Positions 1 through 9,924 of a stretch of DNA of 35,000 nt are shown here, piece by piece. The notes beneath the pieces were generated by a model. It worked only from the letters and a program-made list of their open reading frames with translations. It was not told where the DNA came from and searched no databases. Each line of letters starts with the position of its first letter. Position 1 is the first letter of the stretch. Source of the stretch: Prorocentrum cordatum. Taxonomy: Eukaryota > Sar > Dinophyceae > Prorocentrales > Prorocentraceae. The DNA is taken from assembly GCA_963575745.1 (NCBI GenBank), contig CAUYUJ010003922.1, forward strand, positions 1-35,000, read 5' to 3'. The translations under genes were made by a program, and so were the position numbers.

Positions 1-643
1 AACGGCCGTTTCGCTCGGGACATCCTCAAAAAATCGCGAAGATGGCCCAAGATGGCCTCCAAGTCCGCCCGAGATGGTCCAAGACGGCCTCCAAGATGGC
101 CCAAGAGAGTCCAAGACGGCCCAAGACGGCCCAAGAGGCCCCCCAGAGGCCTCCCAGACGGCCCAAGAGGCCTCCAAGAGGTCCTCCAGGAGAGTCCGAA
201 GAGGCCAAAATCATTGATATTCCTTTGGTTTTTGAAGGATTTTGGCATTTGCGCCTTTTCGGCTCTCCGACGGCTCAAGACGGCCCAAGAAGCCCCCAAG
301 ATCGCCCAAGAGGCCCCCACGAGAGCCCCATGATGGCCCAAGTGGCCTCCAAGATGGCCCCTAGAGGGCCCCAAGAGGGCCCAAGAGGCCTCCAACACCC
401 CCAAGATGGCCTCCCAGACGCCCAAGATGGCCTCCAAGACGGCCCTGGAGCATTCCAAGCGGGCCCCAAGTCGGCCCATAGAGGCCCCCCAAACGGCTTC
501 CGACGGCTTCAGACGTGCCAGGAACCCACCAAGATGGCCGAAGTTGGCTCGAAGCTGGCCCGAGACGGCCCAAAAAGCCCCAAAGATCGCCCACAGCTTG
601 CCCAAGAGGCCTCCAAGACGGCCAAGATGACCTTCAAGATGCC

Positions 644-794
644 CACGTGTTCCCCAAGGCTTTCCAAACCGATTCGGGGAACACGTGGTCCGATAGCTTG
701 GCAGGTCTGGCCTCAACGTTCGGCCACATAGGCGCTTCCAAAAAGGCAGGGGGCGGCGGTGATTCGCCGTAGGCGTCTTCGATCCGCCGCCCCC
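644..794 (+). repeat. Double-hairpin module, copy 1
   Basis: Two inverted repeats in a row. The first has arms CACGTGTTCCCC (644-655) and GGGGAACACGTG (676-687), a 12-bp perfect stem. The second has arms GGGGGCGGCGG (749-759) and CCGCCGCCCCC (784-794), an 11-bp perfect stem. The spacer includes GGTCCGATAGCTTGGCAGG and GGCCACATAGGCGCTTCC, nearly unchanged in the other copies (13757, 15391, 23399, 24463). Function unknown. Confidence 0.7.
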
Positions 795-1456
795 TTTTGC
801 TTTAGGAAAGGGGTGTCTGGCGTGCCGAACCTCTCGTTTTTTTTCCTGAAAAGAACTCCCCCTGGGGCTCTGGCACGTCCCGCCGGCCACCCGGAAACTG
901 CATCAGTCAATGCCTGAAACGGCCGCTTCGCTCGGGACATCCTCAAAAAATCGCTAACATGGCCCACGATGGCCTCCAAGTCCGCCCAACATGGTCCAAG
1001 ACGGCCTCGAAGACTGCCCAAGAGAGTCCAAGACTGCCCAAGAAGGCCCCAGAGGCCCCCCAGAGGCCTCCCAGACGGCCCAAGAGGCCTCCAAGAGGTT
1101 CTCCAGGAGGGCCCGAAGATGCCAAAATCATTGATTTCCTTAGGTTTTTGAAGGATTTTGGAAATTTGCTTCTTCTCGGCATTCCGACGGCTCAAGACGG
1201 CCCAAGAGACTCCCAAGATCGCCCAAGAGGCCCCCAAGAGGGCCCCATGACGGCCCAAAGGGCCTCCAAGTTGGCCCCAAAAGGGCCCCAAGACGGCCCA
1301 AGAGGCCTCCAACACGCCCAAGACGGCCTCCAAGACGCCCAAGATGACCTCCAAGACGGCCCCGAAGCGCCCCAAGAGGGCCCCAAGTCGGCCCAGAGAG
1401 GCAACCCAAGACGGCTCCCGACGGCGTCAGACGTGCCAGGAACCCACCAAGATGGC

Positions 1457-1464
1457 CGAAGTTG
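1457..1464 (+). repeat. Target-site duplication, left copy
   Basis: CGAAGTTG directly precedes the left end of the large element and is repeated exactly at 13530-13537. Uninterrupted satellite copies read GATGGCCGAAGTTGGCTCG (531-552) or the one-base variant at about 14694, so removing the element and one CGAAGTTG restores the normal satellite sequence. Confidence 0.85.
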
Positions 1465-1517
1465 CAGCGTAACGGCCAAGCGGGCGGAAAAAACCATTGC
1501 GCTACTCAGCGCCACTC
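1465..1517 (+). repeat. Left terminal inverted repeat of the 12-kb element
   Basis: It begins CAGCGTAACGGCC, carries AAAAAACCATTGCGC at 1488-1502, and runs into the GCGCCACTCA decamers. It pairs with 13477-13529. Confidence 0.7.
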
Positions 1518-1722
1518 CGCACCAGTCAGCACCGCCCTGCACCACTCAGCGCCGCTCAACGCCACCCAGCACTACTCCTGGGAGCCACTCGACGCCACCC
1601 AGCGCCACTCGGCACCATTCAACGCCACTTGGCGCCACTCAGCGCCACTCGGCGCCACTCAGCGCCACTCGGCGCCACTCAGCGCTACTCGGCGCCACTC
1701 TGCGCCACCCAACGCCGCTCAG
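1497..1722 (+). repeat. GCGCCACTCA decamer array (left)
   Basis: About 22 tandem copies of a 10-bp unit (GCGCCACTCA/GCGCCACTCG, with variants such as GCACCATTCA). The array sits just inside the left terminal repeat and has a counterpart at 13275-13500. It is open in several frames but low in complexity, so it is not treated as coding. Confidence 0.85.
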
Positions 1723-2885
1723 CGCCGCCGAGGAGGACGAGGAGGATGAGGAGAAGGAGCAGGAGGAGGACAAGGAGGGGGAGGGCGCCCCTGACGGTGT
1801 AGAGCGTGGATGGGGAGAGGGGGGTCGCACGGGCCGCTCCTAACGGGGCAGAGTAGAACGCGGGGGGTAGAGGGGGAAGAGGCGGAGGAGGAAGCAAAAG
1901 CAAGAGAAGGAGAAAAGCTCGAGGAGAAACCTTAATGAAAAACGTTACTCCGAGAAAGCAGGGCGCGCAACACTCATCCGTGAAATGCGAGCCATTTCCC
2001 GTGGGATCTGCTTTCCTGTATAAATGGAAAGCGTGTTTTTCCGTTAACTTCGATAGAAACCCATCCCTGTGGACTCCTTCCCCCCCTCGCCCTCGTTGGC
2101 ATTTCCTCCTCCTCGGGGCCTTCCCTCTCCCCGCCATCGCTGGGGCCGCCCCTCGCGGGGTAGAGCGTGGCGGGGAGAGGGGGATAAGAGGCGGAGGAGG
2201 AAGCAAAAGCAAGAGAAGGAGAAAAGCTCGAGGAGAAACCTTAATGAAAAACGTTACTCCGAGAAAGCAGGGCGCGCAACAAACATCCGTGAAATGCGAG
2301 CCATGTCCCGTGGAATCTGCTTTCCTTGATAAATGAAAAGCGTGGTTTTTCAATAAACTTCGATAGAAACCCATCCCTGTGGACTCCTTCCTCCCCTCGC
2401 CCTCCTTGGCATTTCCTTCTCCTCGGGGCCCTCCTCGGCATTCCCTTCCCCTCGGGGCCTCCTCGGGGGAGAGGCGGAGGAGGAGGCAAAAGCAAAAGAA
2501 AGGGGAGAGCTCAAGGAGAAACCTGCATAGAAAATATCACCCCGAGAGAGCAGGGGCGCTCAGCAAACGTCAGTAGAATGCGAGCCATTGCCCGTGGGAT
2601 CTGCTTTCCTTTATAAAAAATCTGCGCTGGTCAGTAAATTCCGATAGAAACCCACCCCTGCGGCATGGAGAAGAAGAGGAATGCGAGGGGGCCCGAACGC
2701 CCAACATGTTGAACAACCTGCTGCGACACGTGCAAAACATCAGATCCCACGGAAAGTCCCCCAGAAACAAGGCGGGTGCGTCGTCGTCCTTCCTCCCCTC
2801 GCCCTCCTTGGCATTTCCTCCTCCTCGGGGCCTCACCTCTCCCCGCTATCGCCGGGGCCGCTCCTCGCGGGGTAGAGCGTGGATG
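1723..2885. repeat. Purine-rich stretch then ~0.3-0.4-kb tandem units
   Basis: A GAGGA-rich run (1723-1800) leads into units that begin near 1880, 2190, 2473 and 2890 with (G)GAGGAGGAAGCAAA. They share GAGAAACCTTAATGAAAAAC, TGCGAGCCAT(T/G)TCCCGTGG, TCGATAGAAACCCATCCCTG and a CTCGCCCTCCTTGGCATTTCC block. Units are about 280-430 bp and diverge progressively. The last one is also the left edge of the duplicated 2.43-kb segment. No gene seen. Confidence 0.75.
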
Positions 2886-3666
2886 GGGGGGGGGGCGAGG
2901 TAGAGGAAGCAAACGCATGAGAAAGGGAAGAGCTCAAGGGAAAACCTGAATAGAAATTATCACCCCGAGAGAGCAGGGGCGCTCAGCAAACTCTGTCAAA
3001 TGCGAATCATTTCCCGTGGGATCTGTTTTCCTTTACAGCGCAAGCGCGCTTTTCAATCGACTCCGATAGAAACCCACCCCTCTGGCATGGAGAAGAAGAG
3101 GAATGCGAGGGGGCCCGAACGCCCAAAATATTGAACAACTTGCTGCGACACGTGCAAAACATCTGATCCCACGGAAAGTCCCCTAGAAACAAGGCGGGTG
3201 CGTCGATTTCGCTCTCCCCATCATCGCCCTCCTCAGCGTTCCCTTCTCCTCGGGGCCTTCCCTCTCCCCGCTGCCGCCAGGGCCGCCCCTCCCGTCTCCT
3301 CTCGCCCTCCCCCTCTTCGCCACTTCGTTTTTTGGGGTTCTGCCTCTCCTGAGCGGTCCAATCGCAAATGCCGCGCGCGGCCGTGGCCGCGGCGGCGGCA
3401 CCGCGCGCGGCCTCCGCGATAACGGACGCGCGCAACGAAAATGCAACGGGGACCGCGCAGCACGAACACAATAATGACAGCGTTGCTCAATCAGGGAAGC
3501 GCCTTGGCAACCGACAGCAACGCCGCGAAGTGAAGGTCTGCAGCGCGGGGTAGCCTATCCCCCTCCGCACCTCCGGGCGCCTTGCCGAACAGCGCGGCGC
3601 GCGGCCAAGGCCGCGGGCACCAACCGAAAAAGGGAAGGACAACAACAAATCGCGCCCCGCGGCGCG

Positions 3667-4824
3667 TCAGCACGAGCCGAACGGGTCAAAAAGAAGCGCC
3701 AGGTGCGACAAGCCCTGATCGGATTCGTTCACGGCCCGAGCCAGCATGGCGATCGTCGCCAGACGCTGGCCGAGCAGGGGGTCCCGCTCTGCCATCGTCG
3801 GCAGGTTGTCCTTGTTGAAGTGCGTGTAGTTGTAGCACATGAACATAACCATGCTAAGGACCCTGAACCACCGGAGCGATACGCCCCGCGCGGCTGCAGG
3901 CATCATGTCCTCCAAGCAGGACCACAACCGCTCCACTGGGACCGTGCCAGACTGGACGGGGATGCCCGCCTGCCGCGTGGCGAGCGCGACATCCCGCCAG
4001 TTCACCAGGCCCTCCACCTTAACGCGGCGGCGCATCCTGCGGAAGTGGTCGCGCACCTTCCGCGTGATGAAGCTGCGCACGCCCTTGACGTGGGCGGCCT
4101 GCCGCCGGTCCCGCACGATGCCGGTGCGCCACCGTCGCTGTCGGCGCCCCGGTCGGTACCAGTGCTGCACGCGCCGCAGCTCGGCCCTGAACGCCTTGTC
4201 GGTGCGGTAATTGCAATACGAGGCGGAGCTGTCCAGCTGGGCACCGCAGAGGCGGGCGATCCGGGCCAGCGCGCCCCTGGGCGGCTGAGAACCGAAGACG
4301 CGTTTCCAGGTGCCTGCCCTGGCGCAGCGCGGCTGGGCCAAGAAAGTCCGCACGCGCTCCATGTTATCAGGGTCGAGCGCCGCCTCCCGCCGGAACGTCG
4401 GGGGGAGTTGGCTCACGGACCTCTCGAACAGGGCCTCCGCCTCGTGCTCGAGGTCCTCAGGCTGGCCCGCGCCGTCGCCCTTCGGTGGGGGACTCGCCGC
4501 CGACAACCGGGTGATGGCGTCCTTGTAGTCCGCCAGGAACACCTTGGTGTCGTTGGCGCTCGCTGGGACGAGCCTCCTGACCTCGAAGACGCAGCGCGCA
4601 GGCTCTCTGGTGACGACGACGCCGGGCCCGTGCGAGGCCGCCAGGGGGCACGCCCGAGCCTGCCCCTTGGGCGCGTCGGCGTGCACTTGGAAGCGCATGG
4701 GCGGGAATTTACTGTGGTACAGCGACCTCAGCAGCTTTCGGTGTTTCCCGTACACGTCTGTGGAGTGGCTAGCGGGCGCTACCGCCTGCGGCGGCAACCC
4801 TGCGCTGGAGCGGTTGGCCGCCAT
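3667..4824 (-). CDS. Transposase-like protein, copy 1 (385 aa)
   Basis: The ATG at 4824 is the first Met in frame. The frame is also open upstream through low-complexity DNA, so an upstream exon or a longer original protein is possible. Seen: a strongly basic stretch (about residues 220-270, rich in RRQRR and RRMRRRVK), then a C-terminal block with GIPVQSGTVPVERLWS (ERLWS near residue 298) followed by a WFRVLSM helix and YNYTHFN. That block resembles the hAT dimerisation region (ERxFS, then a helix ending in N), which would agree with the 8-bp target duplication around the whole element; this is inference. At 385 aa it is shorter than typical hAT transposases (600-800 aa), and I see no BED zinc finger or clear DDE core. 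Similar hypothetical proteins occur in dinoflagellate gene sets as I remember. Copy 2 is at 10708-11865. A long frame on the opposite strand (3703-4896) is a shadow. Confidence 0.55.
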   Translation of the reverse strand: MAANRSSAGLPPQAVAPASHSTDVYGKHRKLLRSLYHSKFPPMRFQVHADAPKGQARACPLAASHGPGVVVTREPARCVFEVRRLVPASANDTKVFLADYKDAITRLSAASPPPKGDGAGQPEDLEHEAEALFERSVSQLPPTFRREAALDPDNMERVRTFLAQPRCARAGTWKRVFGSQPPRGALARIARLCGAQLDSSASYCNYRTDKAFRAELRRVQHWYRPGRRQRRWRTGIVRDRRQAAHVKGVRSFITRKVRDHFRRMRRRVKVEGLVNWRDVALATRQAGIPVQSGTVPVERLWSCLEDMMPAAARGVSLRWFRVLSMVMFMCYNYTHFNKDNLPTMAERDPLLGQRLATIAMLARAVNESDQGLSHLALLFDPFGSC

Positions 4825-4865
4825 CAAGTCGAGCAGCTCTCCCAAGTCTGCCTTATAGATCGCCC

Positions 4866-5290
4866 GAGGGAAGGCTACCCCAGGCCTAACCCCTAAGCCT
4901 ACCCCTCGGGCCTAGCCCTAAGGCCACTCTAAGCTTACTCGTAGGGCCTGCCCCTCTGCGCTACCCTAGGCCCACCCCTACGGCCTACCCCTGGGGCTGC
5001 CCAAGGCCTTCCCCTCAGGCCTACCCCTAAGGCCACCCTAGGCTTACACTTAGGGCCTACTCCCATTGTTACCCTAGGCCTACCCCTAGGGGTGGGCTCC
5101 CCAGGGTTACCCTGGGGCTACCCCTAGGGCTACCTACCCCTAGGGGCTACCCTAGGGCAACTCTAAAGGCTACCTCTGGGCTAACCGCAGGGCTACCCTT
5201 TGGCTACCCTAGGGATAACCTAAAGCCATAGGTAAGCCCTACCCTCGGCAAGCCTAGCCTTCAGTAAGCCCTGGCCCTGGCCCCTCAGTC
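4866..5290. repeat. CCTAGG/CTACCC low-complexity tract, copy 1
   Basis: About 400 bp of degenerate GGCCTACCCCTAAGGC, CTACCCTAGGG and similar words, rich in the self-complementary CCTAGG. It lies upstream (5') of the transposase-like frame and is repeated at 11907-12330. No promoter element recognised. Confidence 0.75.
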
Positions 5291-5312
5291 CTCACTCCTC
5301 GTATTCCTCCTC

Positions 5313-6060
5313 AGTCGGCCCCAGGGACCGACCGAACGTCGACCGACCGACCGCGCCGGAGACGGCAGGACATTCGAGGAGCGGAGGGGGGAGATAAGAT
5401 ATATGATGATGCTGCGACCAAGATCGTGACGATGATGATTCTTGCAGTGTTAACACCCCGAAGCTGAAATCTGACGAGTTCCCAAGCCATTATGGCTCCG
5501 AGACGAGATGGTGATGCTGATGATGGGGATGCTGATTATGGGGAGAGGGAGGGCAGCGGGAGGAAGGAAGGACGCGGGCGCTGTCTGTTCAAAACGAGGA
5601 CCCAACACCACAGGATGGTTGGGAACAAATGCAAACGAATGCGTGGGAGCGCTGGTTTTAAAGGTGCAGATCGTCATTGGCTTCATATTCGTTTGGACGA
5701 TGTGATCTCCCTGGGAATATTCGTGGGGAGGAGTGAGGACAAGTGGAGTACGGGGACGAATGAGGAGAGGTGGGAAGAGCATGGAGAAATGACAAGAGGA
5801 TGGATCGAGAGAAATGCGATTGGGCAGGAAGGGGCGCGGAGGAGAGGAGCAGAGTGGAGTCGAGTGGAGTTGACTGGCATGTAGATGAAATGGCTTGTGG
5901 AAGAGTGGAACGACGGGGAGTATGGGGAGTGGGATAGAGTCGAAAACAAATGCAAACGAATGCGGGGGAGTGGGGAGAGATGGAGTGGGGAGGATTGGAA
6001 TGGAGTGTGAGCAGGGGTGGGGAGGGGTGTGGGGGCGAAGAACCCAAAATTTCGCTTCAT
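5313..6060. other. Purine-rich, gene-poor stretch
   Basis: It begins with GACCGACCGAACGTCGACCG-type repeats, then GATGATG words and a leader-motif copy (5581-5625, minus). A long G/A-rich run of GGAGTGGAGT-like words follows. An 18-bp word, ACAAATGCAAACGAATGC, occurs at 5630 and again near 5946 in the same orientation. No convincing coding region. Confidence 0.6.
5565..5625 (-). repeat. Leader motif (CCCAAC hairpin), copy on minus strand
   Basis: On the minus strand it reads TTCCCAACCATCCTGTGGTG, then TTGGGTCCTCGTTTTGAA, then a GC-rich CCCGCGTCC and a pyrimidine tract. The same motif occurs at 16603, 18370, 25850-25905 (minus) and, degenerate, at 30769. CCCAAC...GTTGGG can pair. Confidence 0.6.
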
Positions 6061-7365
6061 GCTCCTCCTCTTGAGCCCATCTTGGGGCCGTATGTGAGGT
6101 ATCTTAGGCCGTCTTGGGCGCCCCTGGGGTCCTGGGACTGGAGGAGTGTAAAGGAGTCGGCGAGTGCCACGCGCCTATGAGTCCATGCAAAAGTTCCGAG
6201 TGCCCCGATTCGGCCCTGCGTCGTTGGCAGAACAAAGCCGCGCCTGCTGCAGCCGAGCGCTGGCCTCTCGAGATTTCCGTGCCACGCCCTGAACGCGCGG
6301 CAACTGGGGCGACGAAGGGACGCCCTGAGCACAGGGAGGGACCGGGCAGAGCCACGCGTGAGGGCGCGGGGCAAAGGCTGACACGAAAGACCTTCGAAGC
6401 TGAAAAAGCAAAACAAAGCAAGCGGGAAGGGCACGGATTGCCGACCAAATCTCCACTCGGCTGCGGAGGCTGGAGGCACCTGGTCCCTCGGATTGATCAC
6501 CTTGGGCTCATGTGGCCGGGGGGCTTCCCACTTAGAATCATCGAAGCTGTCTCACAATGGTTTCGCAGATAAGAGAATACTTGGAAAATCATGATCTAGA
6601 GGATACAAGGCAGAGACACATGAACTAAGTGAAACGTGCGGCCGAAATCACTGTGCGACGACTTCCAGTCAGTGCACTTCTCGGTGTCTGCTTGCCTGTG
6701 GTGTGCGCGCCGCATCTCCTGCAGAAGGGCCCCAATCCCAGGCCCGAGCAGAGCGCGCGGGCCGCTCGGGGGGCACACAGCATGACACCTCTTAGTCAGA
6801 CCTCCTTCGTTCTCCCACTACCGAAATAACATTGGTTTCAATCCTCCTCCTCCACCTGAAGCATGGACCATGAAAACGGCGTTGCTCCAACCGCCGCCGC
6901 ACATCAGAAATCAGGGCCTCAAGCGGGCGCAAGCGGGCCCGTAAGGGAGCTGCATGCAGCCTTTCAGGAAACTCACGAAGCCGTACATCAGCGCACACCT
7001 TTGTGTCTGGCCATCTGGAGGCGTCCACAGGATTTGTGCGCTGCCTTGCGCTTTCACGGTTCAAGCGAGCACTGTGTGCTGCGAAAAAAAATAAGACAGA
7101 AGGTGCAACGAGATGCACTGGACATAGTCAAAATCGCATCAAGGGGAAACAATTCTGATGATTTCTTGGCTGTAGGAGGAGATGCCCGACCTAATAGGAC
7201 GAGTGAAGGAGGACATGCCCGACCTAATGAAACTGCCAACCGCGCGTTCACGAGGCAGCTGGCTTCGGGGCGATGAAGGGGTGGAACTTGGGATTCCTAA
7301 TGCGGCGCAGCCGGCTCGCCTTCCATTTCGAGGTCAAACCTCACAAGGGAAGCGGGGGGGGGGCG
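6061..7365. other. Unassigned unique DNA inside the large element
   Basis: No repeat array and no gene I recognise. Short open frames exist on both strands (for example 6114-6572 plus, 6057-6500 minus, 6863-7276 plus, 6792-7118 minus), but none shows a domain or a clear advantage over its opposite-strand partner. An undetected spliced exon cannot be excluded. Confidence 0.4.
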
Positions 7366-8203
7366 CGATCACCGGATCACCGGATCACCGGATCACCGGA
7401 CCTCCGGATCACCGCGGATCACCGGATCACCGGATCACCGGATCACCGGATCGCTGGATCACCGGATCGCCGGATCACCGGATCACCAGATCACCGGACC
7501 CCTGGATCACCGGATCACCGGATGGCCGGATCACCGGATCACCGGATCACCGGATCACCGGATCACCGGACCTCCGGATCACCGCGGATCACCGGATCAC
7601 CGGATCACCGGATCACCGGATCGCCGGATCGCCGGATCACCGGATCGGCGGATCACCGGATCACCGGATCATCGCCGGATCGCCGGATCACCGGATCACC
7701 GGATCACCGGATCACCGGATCACCGGATCACCGGATCACTGGATCACCGGATCACCGGATCGCCGGATCGCCGGATCACCGGATCACCGGATCACCGGAT
7801 CACCGGATCGCCGGATCGCCGGATCGCCGGATCACCGGATCGCCGGATCACCGGATCACCGGATCACCGGACCGGATCACCGGATCACCGGATCACCGCA
7901 TCGCCGGATCGCCGGATCACCGGATCACCGGATCACCGGATCACTGGATCGCCGGATCGCCGGATCACCGGGTCGGCGGATCACCGGATCACCGGATCAC
8001 CGGATCGCCGGATCACCGGATCACCGGATCACCGGATCACCGGACCGGATCCGGATCACCGGATCACCGGATCACCGGATCACCGGATCACCGGATCACC
8101 GGATCACCGGATCACCGGATCACCGGATCACCGGATCACCGGATCACCGGATCACCGGATCACCGGATCACCGGATCACCGGATCGCCGGATCGCCGGGC
8201 GAC
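7366..8203 (+). repeat. 9-bp satellite GGATCACCG
   Basis: Roughly 90 tandem copies of GGATCACCG with recurrent variants (GGATCGCCG, GGATCACTG, GGACCTCCG). A longer block containing GGACCTCCGGATCACCGCGG occurs twice (about 7388 and 7562), which shows a higher-order unit of about 174 bp. Because 9 is a multiple of 3, the array is open in several frames (GSPDHRIT-type translation) and generates two long spurious reading frames. GATC and CCGG recur about every 9 bp. Confidence 0.95.
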
Positions 8204-8417
8204 CGGCGGGCGGGCGCCGAGTCGGTCGGCGGGACGGGCGGGTCGGGTCGGGCGGGTCGGCCGGCGATTGCCAATCCAGGGAGGCCCCGCCTGAGCGAGG
8301 ACAGTATCGGTCAACCATGTTGTTTGTTCAGTTTCGTGCCCCTCCCGCTGCCCACAGAGGCCCCCGACGCAGCGCGCAGAGGCCCCAGACGCAGCCTCAC
8401 GGGTCCGCGCCACGCTA

Positions 8418-8645
8418 CTCACACGTTTCGTGGCCCCCCATGGGGAGGCTCCGCCGCCCATGTCGGCATACCCCTCACACGTTTCGTGGGCCCCTGGGGA
8501 GCTCTACTTCAGATGCAGTGGCGCAGTTTGCCGGCATGGCCCTGACAAGTTTCGTGGACCAATGGGGAGCTCCACCGAAGATCCAGTGGCGCAGTTTGCT
8601 TGCGTGCCCGCCGCTCATTTCGGCATACCTCTCACACGTTTCCGG
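8418..8645 (+). repeat. TTTCGTGG...GGGGAGCTCC array (short, D)
   Basis: Three diverged units of about 90 bp with the core CACACGTTTCGTGGNCCC, then (A/T)GGGGAGCTC and CCAGTGGCGCAGTTTG. It belongs to the same core family as the longer arrays at 16729, 18593 and 30890. Confidence 0.7.
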
Positions 8646-8654
8646 GCCCAGGCC

Positions 8655-8822
8655 TGCGGTCACGGCCGCCGCCGCCGCCGTCGTTGTCGTCGCCGTCCTC
8701 GTCGCCGCCGCCGCCGTCCCCGCCGTCGCCACCGCCGCCGCCGCCGCCGCCGTGATCGTCGTCGTCGTCGCCGTCGTTGCCGCCGTCGTGGCTGTCGTCG
8801 TCGTCGTCGTCCCCGACGTGCA
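8655..8822. repeat. CCG/GTC trinucleotide-rich tract
   Basis: Imperfect (GCC)n and (GTC)n runs, giving Ala/Val or Arg runs on translation. Low complexity; not regarded as coding. Confidence 0.8.
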
Positions 8823-9353
8823 AGGTTGAATGCGCCCATGGGGCCCATTCAGGCCCCGGGGTCCACAGACACGAGCCCGCGGAGCAATCGATATCGGAGA
8901 CGGGTCGAGAGCCTCCGGGGAGCCGCCGGGAGCGTTGGTCGCGTCCGGGGCGGGGCGGCCCGCGCGGCCCCAGACGCAAGCGCCAAGGTCGGTGCGCCAC
9001 AGCTCGGAAAACTGGTGCGCCGAACCCATGCGGGAGCCCTTCCCCGCGGGGCCGCCACATCATGTCAGTAATCCGAGCGGGTCGTTCCCAACCTTGTAAC
9101 TGTCCTTATTTTTTTGGGCTTCAGAGCCTTGAGTAGGGGGAGTATCAGGCGCGAGCCCCGCCCCAGATGTCAGGTCCAGCGCGGGCCTCCGAGGTTGAAA
9201 GCCCCGTTGTGTCCTGAGTGGCTCCCCCGGCCGCGTGCGGCGGTCAAGGGGGAGTTACCGGGTCGTGCTGGCGCAGAGTTTGCGTCACCACGGGAAGTGG
9301 CCACCTGTACGTTTCCGATCCTCCCCTCCTGCTTCCAACCTTGTCGTCCTCGG
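8823..9353. other. Unassigned GC-rich unique DNA
   Basis: No repeat and no recognised gene. Overlapping short open frames on both strands (8830-9099 plus, 8849-9058 minus) carry no motif. Confidence 0.4.
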
Positions 9354-9881
9354 CGGGAGAGGGAAGTTGACAGGGTTCACTCTCCCGCGTGCGTGTGGGC
9401 TGGGGAGGGAACTTGAAAAGGTTCCCTCTCTAGCTGCGGGAGAGGGAACTTGAAAAGGTTCACTCTCCCGCTTGCGGTCGGCCTGAAGGGGGAACTTGAA
9501 AAGGTTCACCCTTCAGTCGCGGGAAGGAGAACTTGCAAAGGTTCACTTTCCCGCTTGCGGTCAAACTGGAGAGGGAGCTTGAAAAGGCTCACTCTCCAGG
9601 CGTGGGAAAGGGAACTTGAAAAGGTTCACTTTCCCTCTCTTTTGTTGGGTCTGGAGAGGGAGCTTGAAAAGGCTCACTCTCCAGGCGGGGGAAAGGGAAC
9701 TTGAAAAGGTTCACCTCCCCCCTCTTTTCTTGGGCCTGGAGAGGGAACTTGGAAAGGTTCACTCCCCAGGCGGGGGAAAGGGAACTTGAAAAGGTTCACT
9801 TTCCCCTCGTTTCTTGGTTTGGAGAGGGAGCTTGAAAAGGCTCACTCTCCAGGCGGGGGAAAGGGAACTTGAAAATGTTCA
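9354..9881 (+). repeat. Array of 13 hairpins with covarying stems
   Basis: Each unit is arm, G, GAAC or GAGC, loop TTGAAAAG, GTTC or GCTC, A, complementary arm. The arms differ but stay complementary: CGGGAGAG/CTCTCCCG (9354, about 9438), CTGAAGGG/CCCTTCAG (about 9483), CTGGAGAG/CTCTCCAG (about 9566, 9651), GGGAAAG/CTTTCCC (about 9604, 9776). GAAC/GTTC switches together with GAGC/GCTC. From about 9566 two stem types alternate, making a dimeric unit of about 85-90 bp. The last unit (about 9855) loses its right arm at the telomere-repeat tract. The loop is nearly invariant. This pattern indicates that pairing, not primary sequence, has been preserved or copied. Function unknown. Confidence 0.85.
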
Positions 9882-9924
9882 AAACCCTAAACCCTAAACC
9901 CTAAACCCTAAACCCTAAACCCTA
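9882..9924 (-). repeat. Interstitial telomere repeats (CCCTAAA)n
   Basis: Five full CCCTAAA units plus CCCTA, that is, TTTAGGG on the minus strand, the type reported for dinoflagellates and plants. The tract lies exactly between a truncated hairpin unit and the start of the second 2.43-kb segment. Confidence 0.95.

Larger units (their letters stand above)
1..1464. repeat. Modular AAGATGG/AAGACGG satellite, left block
   Basis: GC-rich DNA built from 10- and 12-bp variants of CCAAGATGGC, CCAAGACGGC and CCTCCAAGA. Larger modules recur across the window: an opening module (AACGGCCGTTTCGCTCGGGA, at 1 and 918, again near 23706 and 24787), an AT-richer segment around AAAATCATTGATTTTCCT (209, 1126 and about nine more places), and a double-hairpin module at 644-794. 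Two units of about 0.9 kb lie here. Long reading frames exist in several frames on both strands because the repeat contains few T-initiated stop triplets. They translate to low-complexity Pro/Arg/Lys/Gln runs with no domain, so I regard them as non-coding. The block is cut at 1464 by the large insertion and resumes at 13530. Confidence 0.85.
2886..5312. repeat. 2.43-kb duplicated segment, copy 1
   Basis: Nearly identical to 9925-12352 in the same orientation, at an offset of 7041 bp. Similarity starts at the G-run before CGAGGTAGAGGA and ends after CTCACTCCTCGTATTCCTCC, beyond which the copies differ. The segment carries the 385-aa frame and a low-complexity CCTAGG-rich tail. Over the coding part I count 13 base differences in about 1.18 kb. 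Confidence 0.9.

Noticed and set aside
3703-4896. 397-codon open frame on the plus strand opposite the transposase-like frame (and its twin at 10744-11937)
   Set aside because: It lies antisense to the better candidate, has His/Pro/Arg/Gly-biased composition and no motif; the high GC content keeps the opposite strand open.
6071-6095. Second spliced-leader relic (CTTGAGCCCATCTTGG)
   Set aside because: Only the first eight bases match; the remainder needs gaps and substitutions.
7182-8829. Long open frames of 370 and 518 codons
   Set aside because: They are translations of the 9-bp satellite and a trinucleotide tract, with no unique domain.
9354-9881. CRISPR-like array (repeat plus spacer)
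   Set aside because: The conserved part is a loop and the variable parts are complementary stem arms, not unique spacers. The context is eukaryotic.
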